This document shows, in pieces, positions 61,330 to 64,000 of a stretch of DNA of 64,000 nt. A program made the translations under genes and the position numbers. This DNA is from Streptomyces pristinaespiralis (GTDB taxonomy: Bacteria > Actinomycetota > Actinomycetes > Streptomycetales > Streptomycetaceae). The DNA is taken from positions 6,507,501 to 6,571,500 of the forward strand of contig NZ_CP011340.1 in the NCBI RefSeq assembly GCF_001278075.1, written 5' to 3'. Position 1 is the first letter of the stretch. Each line of letters begins with the position of its first letter. The notes beneath the pieces were generated by a model. It had not been told where the DNA came from and searched no databases. It worked only from the letters and a program-made list of their open reading frames with translations.

Positions 61330-62403
61330 ATGACCACCGCATTCGACCCGATCCAGCTCGCCGGCAAGCACCTGCGCAACCGCATCGCCATGGCGCCGAT
61401 GACCCGCAGCCGCGCCTACGGCCCCGGCCTCACACCGACGCCCTCCGTCGTGGAGTACTACCGGCAGCGCGCCTCCGCGGGCCTGATCATCACCGAGGGC
61501 ACCCAGCCCTCCGTGGTCGGCCAGGGCTACCCGGACACCCCGGGGCTGCACAGCGCCGAGCAGGTCACCGCCTGGCGCGAGGTCACCGACGCCGTGCACC
61601 GCGAGGGCGGCACGATCTTCGCCCAGCTGATGCACGCCGGCCGGATCGGCCACCCCGTCCTGCTGCCGGACGGACTCGTCCCGGTGGGCGTGTCGGCCGT
61701 CGCCGCGCAGGGGCAGGTCTACACGCACGAAGGTCCCAAGGACTTCATCGCGCCCAGGGAACTGACCGCGCAGGAGATCCGGGCGACCGTCGAGGACTTC
61801 GCGTCCGCCGCGCGCAACGCGATCGAGGCCGGCTTCGACGGCGTCGAGCTGCACGGCGCGAACGGCTACCTCATCCACCAGTTCCTCGCGCCCAACAGCA
61901 ACCACCGCACCGACGAGTGGGGCGGGTCCGTCGAGAACCGCATCCGGTTCGCCGTCGAGGTGACCGAGGCGGTCGCGGCCGCGATCGGCGCCGAGCGCAC
62001 CGCCCTGCGGATCTCGCCGTTCAATCCGTACAACGGCATCGAGGAGACGGACCCGGAAGCCGTCTACACCGCTCTCGTCCAGCGGATCGAGCCGCTCGGC
62101 CTCGGCTACCTGCACATCACAGAGGCCGTCCCCGGCGGGCGGGAACTCACCCAGACGCTGCGCAAGCAGTTCTCCGGGACGCTCGTCCTCAACCCGGCGA
62201 CCGAGGGGCCGACCGGCCCCGAGGCCCTCACCCTGGTCGAGGACGGCCTCGCCGACGTGATCGCGTACGGCGCGATGTTCCTGGCCAACCCGGACCTCCC
62301 GGCCCGTCTCGAGGCGGGCGGACCGTTCAACGCCCCTGACCCCGCGTCGTTCTTCGGCGGCGACGACAAGGGCTTCATCGACTACCCGGCGCTCACCGGC
62401 TGA
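61330..62403 (+). CDS. Old Yellow Enzyme-family alkene reductase
   Basis: A 357-residue FMN-dependent OYE of the NemA type. Visible: AFDPIQLAGKHLRNRIAMAPMTRSRA, EGVELHGANGYLIHQFLAP (parts) with the His-Gly-Ala-Asn pair that binds substrates, NHRTDEWGGSVENR, and GYLHITEAVPGG. It reduces activated alkenes or nitro compounds with NADPH. The ATG has GGGGGTT just upstream. Divergent MarR with two paired operators implies induction by electrophiles. Confidence 0.92.
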   Translation: MTTAFDPIQLAGKHLRNRIAMAPMTRSRAYGPGLTPTPSVVEYYRQRASAGLIITEGTQPSVVGQGYPDTPGLHSAEQVTAWREVTDAVHREGGTIFAQLMHAGRIGHPVLLPDGLVPVGVSAVAAQGQVYTHEGPKDFIAPRELTAQEIRATVEDFASAARNAIEAGFDGVELHGANGYLIHQFLAPNSNHRTDEWGGSVENRIRFAVEVTEAVAAAIGAERTALRISPFNPYNGIEETDPEAVYTALVQRIEPLGLGYLHITEAVPGGRELTQTLRKQFSGTLVLNPATEGPTGPEALTLVEDGLADVIAYGAMFLANPDLPARLEAGGPFNAPDPASFFGGDDKGFIDYPALTG

Positions 62404-62426
62404 CCGGCAGCCGCGCCCACGCGGAC

Positions 62427-62466
62427 GCGGGCGGGCCGGACTCCCGAAGGAGTCCGGCCCGCCCGC
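62427..62466. terminator. Bidirectional terminator
   Basis: Perfect 18-base stem (62427-62444 with 62449-62466) around a CGAA loop between the convergent reductase and ectD genes. Confidence 0.85.
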
Positions 62467-62481
62467 GCAGGTGCCGTCAGG

Positions 62482-63378
62482 TCACCGCACCGGGGTGAAG
62501 TCCCGCGCACCGATGAAGTCGGGCCGCGGAACCGGCGCCGCGAACGGCTCGACCGCCGTGTTCTCCACGCTGTTGAAGACGATGAAGACGTTGCTGCGCG
62601 GGTACGGCGTGATGTTGTCGCCGGAGCCGTGCATGCAGTTGCAGTCGAACCAGGTCGCCGACCCGGCCCGGCCGGTGAACAGCCGGATGCCGTGGTCGTC
62701 CGCGAAGCGGGTCAGCGCCTCGTCGGACGGTGTGCCGGCGTCCTGCATCTGCAGCGACTTCTTGTAGTTGTCCTTCGGCGTCTCGCCCGCGCAGCCGAGG
62801 AACGTCTTGTGCGACCCCGGCATGATCATCAGACCGCCGTTGGTGTCGAAGTTCTCGGTGAGGGCGATGGACACGGAGACGGTGCGCATGTTCGGCAGGC
62901 CGTCCTCCGCGTGCCACGTCTCGAAGTCCGAGTGCCAGTAGAAGCCGGAAGCGCCGAAGCCGGGCTTCACATTGATCCGGGACTGGTGGACGTACACGTC
63001 GGAGCCCAGGATCTGCCGGGCTCTGCCCACCACCCGCTCGTCGCGCACCAGCGCGGCGAACACCTCGCTGAGCTTGTGGACCTCGAAGACCGACCGCACG
63101 TCCTGCGACTTCGGCTCGACGATCGAGCGCTCGTCGGCGCGCACCGCCGGGTCGCTGATCAGCCGCTCCAGTTCGGAGCGGTACACGGCGACCTCGTCGT
63201 CCCTGATCAGCTGGTCGACGGTGAGGAAACCGTCCCGCTCGAACCCCATGAGGTCCGCCGTGGCGATCGGCCCCGGGGCGCCGGGCGCCGACCAGACGAC
63301 CGGGTCCTTGCGGGGGGTGAGCACCTCACTGGCGCCACGGGTCGGGTACAGGTCGGTGCGTGCGGGTGCGGTGGTCAT
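62482..63378 (-). CDS. ectD: Ectoine hydroxylase
   Basis: Fe(II)/2-oxoglutarate dioxygenase that converts ectoine to 5-hydroxyectoine, an osmo- and thermoprotectant. The 298-residue protein has the metal triad His149-x-Asp151 and His250 in FYWHSDFETWH and CNCMHGSGDN, and RINVKPGFGASGFYWHS (in part) of the EctD signature. It starts 3 bases after the ectC stop, as the last gene of the ectABCD operon. Confidence 0.96.
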   Translation of the reverse strand: MTTAPARTDLYPTRGASEVLTPRKDPVVWSAPGAPGPIATADLMGFERDGFLTVDQLIRDDEVAVYRSELERLISDPAVRADERSIVEPKSQDVRSVFEVHKLSEVFAALVRDERVVGRARQILGSDVYVHQSRINVKPGFGASGFYWHSDFETWHAEDGLPNMRTVSVSIALTENFDTNGGLMIMPGSHKTFLGCAGETPKDNYKKSLQMQDAGTPSDEALTRFADDHGIRLFTGRAGSATWFDCNCMHGSGDNITPYPRSNVFIVFNSVENTAVEPFAAPVPRPDFIGARDFTPVR

Positions 63379-63381
63379 ATC

Positions 63382-63780
63382 TCAGCCCTCCTCGGTCAGC
63401 AGCGGGTAGACGCCGTTCTCGTCGTGGTCCTCCCGTCCGGTGACGGGGGGATTGAAGACGCAGACGCAACGGAAGTCGGTCTTGGGGCGCATGGTGTGCT
63501 TCTCGTGGCCGTCCAGCAGATACATCGTGCCGGGCTCGATCCAGTGGGTCTCGCCCGTCTCGTCGTTGGTCAGCTCGGCCTCACCCTCCACGCAGAGCAC
63601 GGCCTCGATGTGGTTCGCGTACCACATCGACGTCTCCGTACCCGCGTAGAGCACGGTCTCGTGGAGCGAGAAGCCGACCTTCTCCTTGGCGAGCACGATG
63701 CGCTTGCTCTCCCAGGTGCCGGAAGCGGACTTCACATGGCGCTCGGTGTTCTCGATGTCCTTGAACGATCGGACGATCAC
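63382..63780 (-). CDS. ectC: L-ectoine synthase
   Basis: Cyclises N-gamma-acetyl-diaminobutyrate to ectoine. The 132-residue cupin protein has [22 protein letters not shown] (in part) at its start and [18 protein letters not shown] with metal ligands. Start is GTG 63780, 32 bases after ectB. The normal ectA-B-C-D order is supported by the ectB end upstream. Confidence 0.96.
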   Translation of the reverse strand: MIVRSFKDIENTERHVKSASGTWESKRIVLAKEKVGFSLHETVLYAGTETSMWYANHIEAVLCVEGEAELTNDETGETHWIEPGTMYLLDGHEKHTMRPKTDFRCVCVFNPPVTGREDHDENGVYPLLTEEG

Positions 63781-63812
63781 GGTGGTTCGTCACCTCTCGG
63801 TAGTACGGGTGG

Positions 63813-64000
63813 TCAGGCGGTCTCTCGGACGGAGCGCGCCAGGATGCGCAGGCCCTCGTCCAGCTCGTCGGTGGAGATCGTCAGCGGCGGAAGCAGCTTC
63901 ACGACCTCGCTCTCCGGTCCGGACGTCTCCAGCAGCAGTCCGAGCTCGAAGGCGCGGGCGCAGACGGCGGACGCACGCGGCTTGTCCTCGAACTCCATGC
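63813..64000 (-). CDS. ectB: Diaminobutyrate--2-oxoglutarate transaminase, C-terminal end
   Basis: Only about the last 62 residues lie within the window. The segment EFEDKPRASAVCARAFELGL and LLETSGPESEVVKLLPPLTI, then DELDEGLRILARSV is the class III aminotransferase C-terminus typical of EctB. Its position directly before ectC makes the assignment firm. The gene continues beyond base 64000. Confidence 0.92.
   Translation of the reverse strand, partial: MEFEDKPRASAVCARAFELGLLLETSGPESEVVKLLPPLTISTDELDEGLRILARSVRETA

Noticed and set aside
1..64000. CRISPR arrays, tRNA or rRNA genes
   Set aside because: None seen on reading; no regularly spaced repeats with unique spacers and no tRNA-like consensus segments.

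Overview
The window is high-GC actinobacterial DNA and reads as a Streptomyces chromosome. The evidence is pervasive GTG starts, four-base ATGA/GTGA overlaps, C- or G-ending codons, and the actinobacterial gene pairings pgk-tpiA-secG, tkt-tal-zwf-opcA-pgl, ctaB/ctaA, sufR-B-D-(Rieske)-C-S-U and ectB-C-D. Most genes are ordinary core-chromosome genes. The least conserved stretches are about 6.0-10.9 kb, 20.5-21.0 kb and 46.9-49.2 kb.

Layout. 0-2.2 kb: end of glycolytic pgk, then tpiA, secG and an RbpA-family RNA polymerase-binding protein. 2.3-6.0 kb: pgi and two PH-domain membrane proteins. 6.0-10.9 kb: an accessory block with a tautomerase/MarR pair, a two-component system and an ABC exporter. 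11.0-17.6 kb: a pentose-phosphate operon on the minus strand (tkt-tal-zwf-opcA-pgl). 17.9-25.0 kb: heme O/A synthesis (ctaB, ctaA), a TIM-barrel amidohydrolase and an ABC exporter. 25.1-31.8 kb: a complete SUF iron-sulfur assembly operon led by its own SufR repressor. 31.8-42.2 kb: dapD, a dapA-like gene, a secreted endonuclease-like protein, a Tat-exported PhoX-like protein and small proteins. 42.2-47 kb: a tandem TerD protein, then uronate dehydrogenase, a keto-deoxy-glucarate dehydratase and an unknown partner protein. 47.3-49.1 kb: a TnpB-only IS605-type element that splits a small membrane-protein gene. 49.3-54.3 kb: a penicillin-binding protein, a second two-component system with its membrane partner, and an acetyltransferase. 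54.3-56.8 kb: an IclR regulator and an aldehyde dehydrogenase of the 2,5-dioxovalerate type. 56.8-62.4 kb: miscellaneous enzymes, including a DsbA-like thioredoxin and an Old Yellow Enzyme with a divergent MarR. 62.5-64 kb: the end of the ectoine/hydroxyectoine operon.

How genes work together. pgi and the pentose-phosphate operon handle glucose-6-phosphate and NADPH supply. Uronate dehydrogenase (43761-44585), the dehydratase (44826-45770) and the aldehyde dehydrogenase (55233-56762) are three steps of an oxidative uronate/glucarate route to 2-oxoglutarate, in two separately regulated places about 10 kb apart. Glucarate dehydratase is not in the window. The SUF operon is self-contained.

The observations I rate highest are: (1) a near-perfect sigma-WhiG promoter (TAAC-N15-GCCGATAA) in front of a 67-residue secreted peptide; (2) removal of exactly 1,823 bp at 47285-49107 restores a 149-codon reading frame, which defines the ends of the TnpB element; (3) the TnpB-like protein keeps the RuvC D/E/D residues but has lost the zinc finger; (4) a CAAC-N6-GTTG operator sits across the likely -10 of a probably leaderless sufR, with a separate iron-box-like palindrome upstream. 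I saw no rRNA, tRNA, CRISPR array or large biosynthetic cluster other than ectoine.
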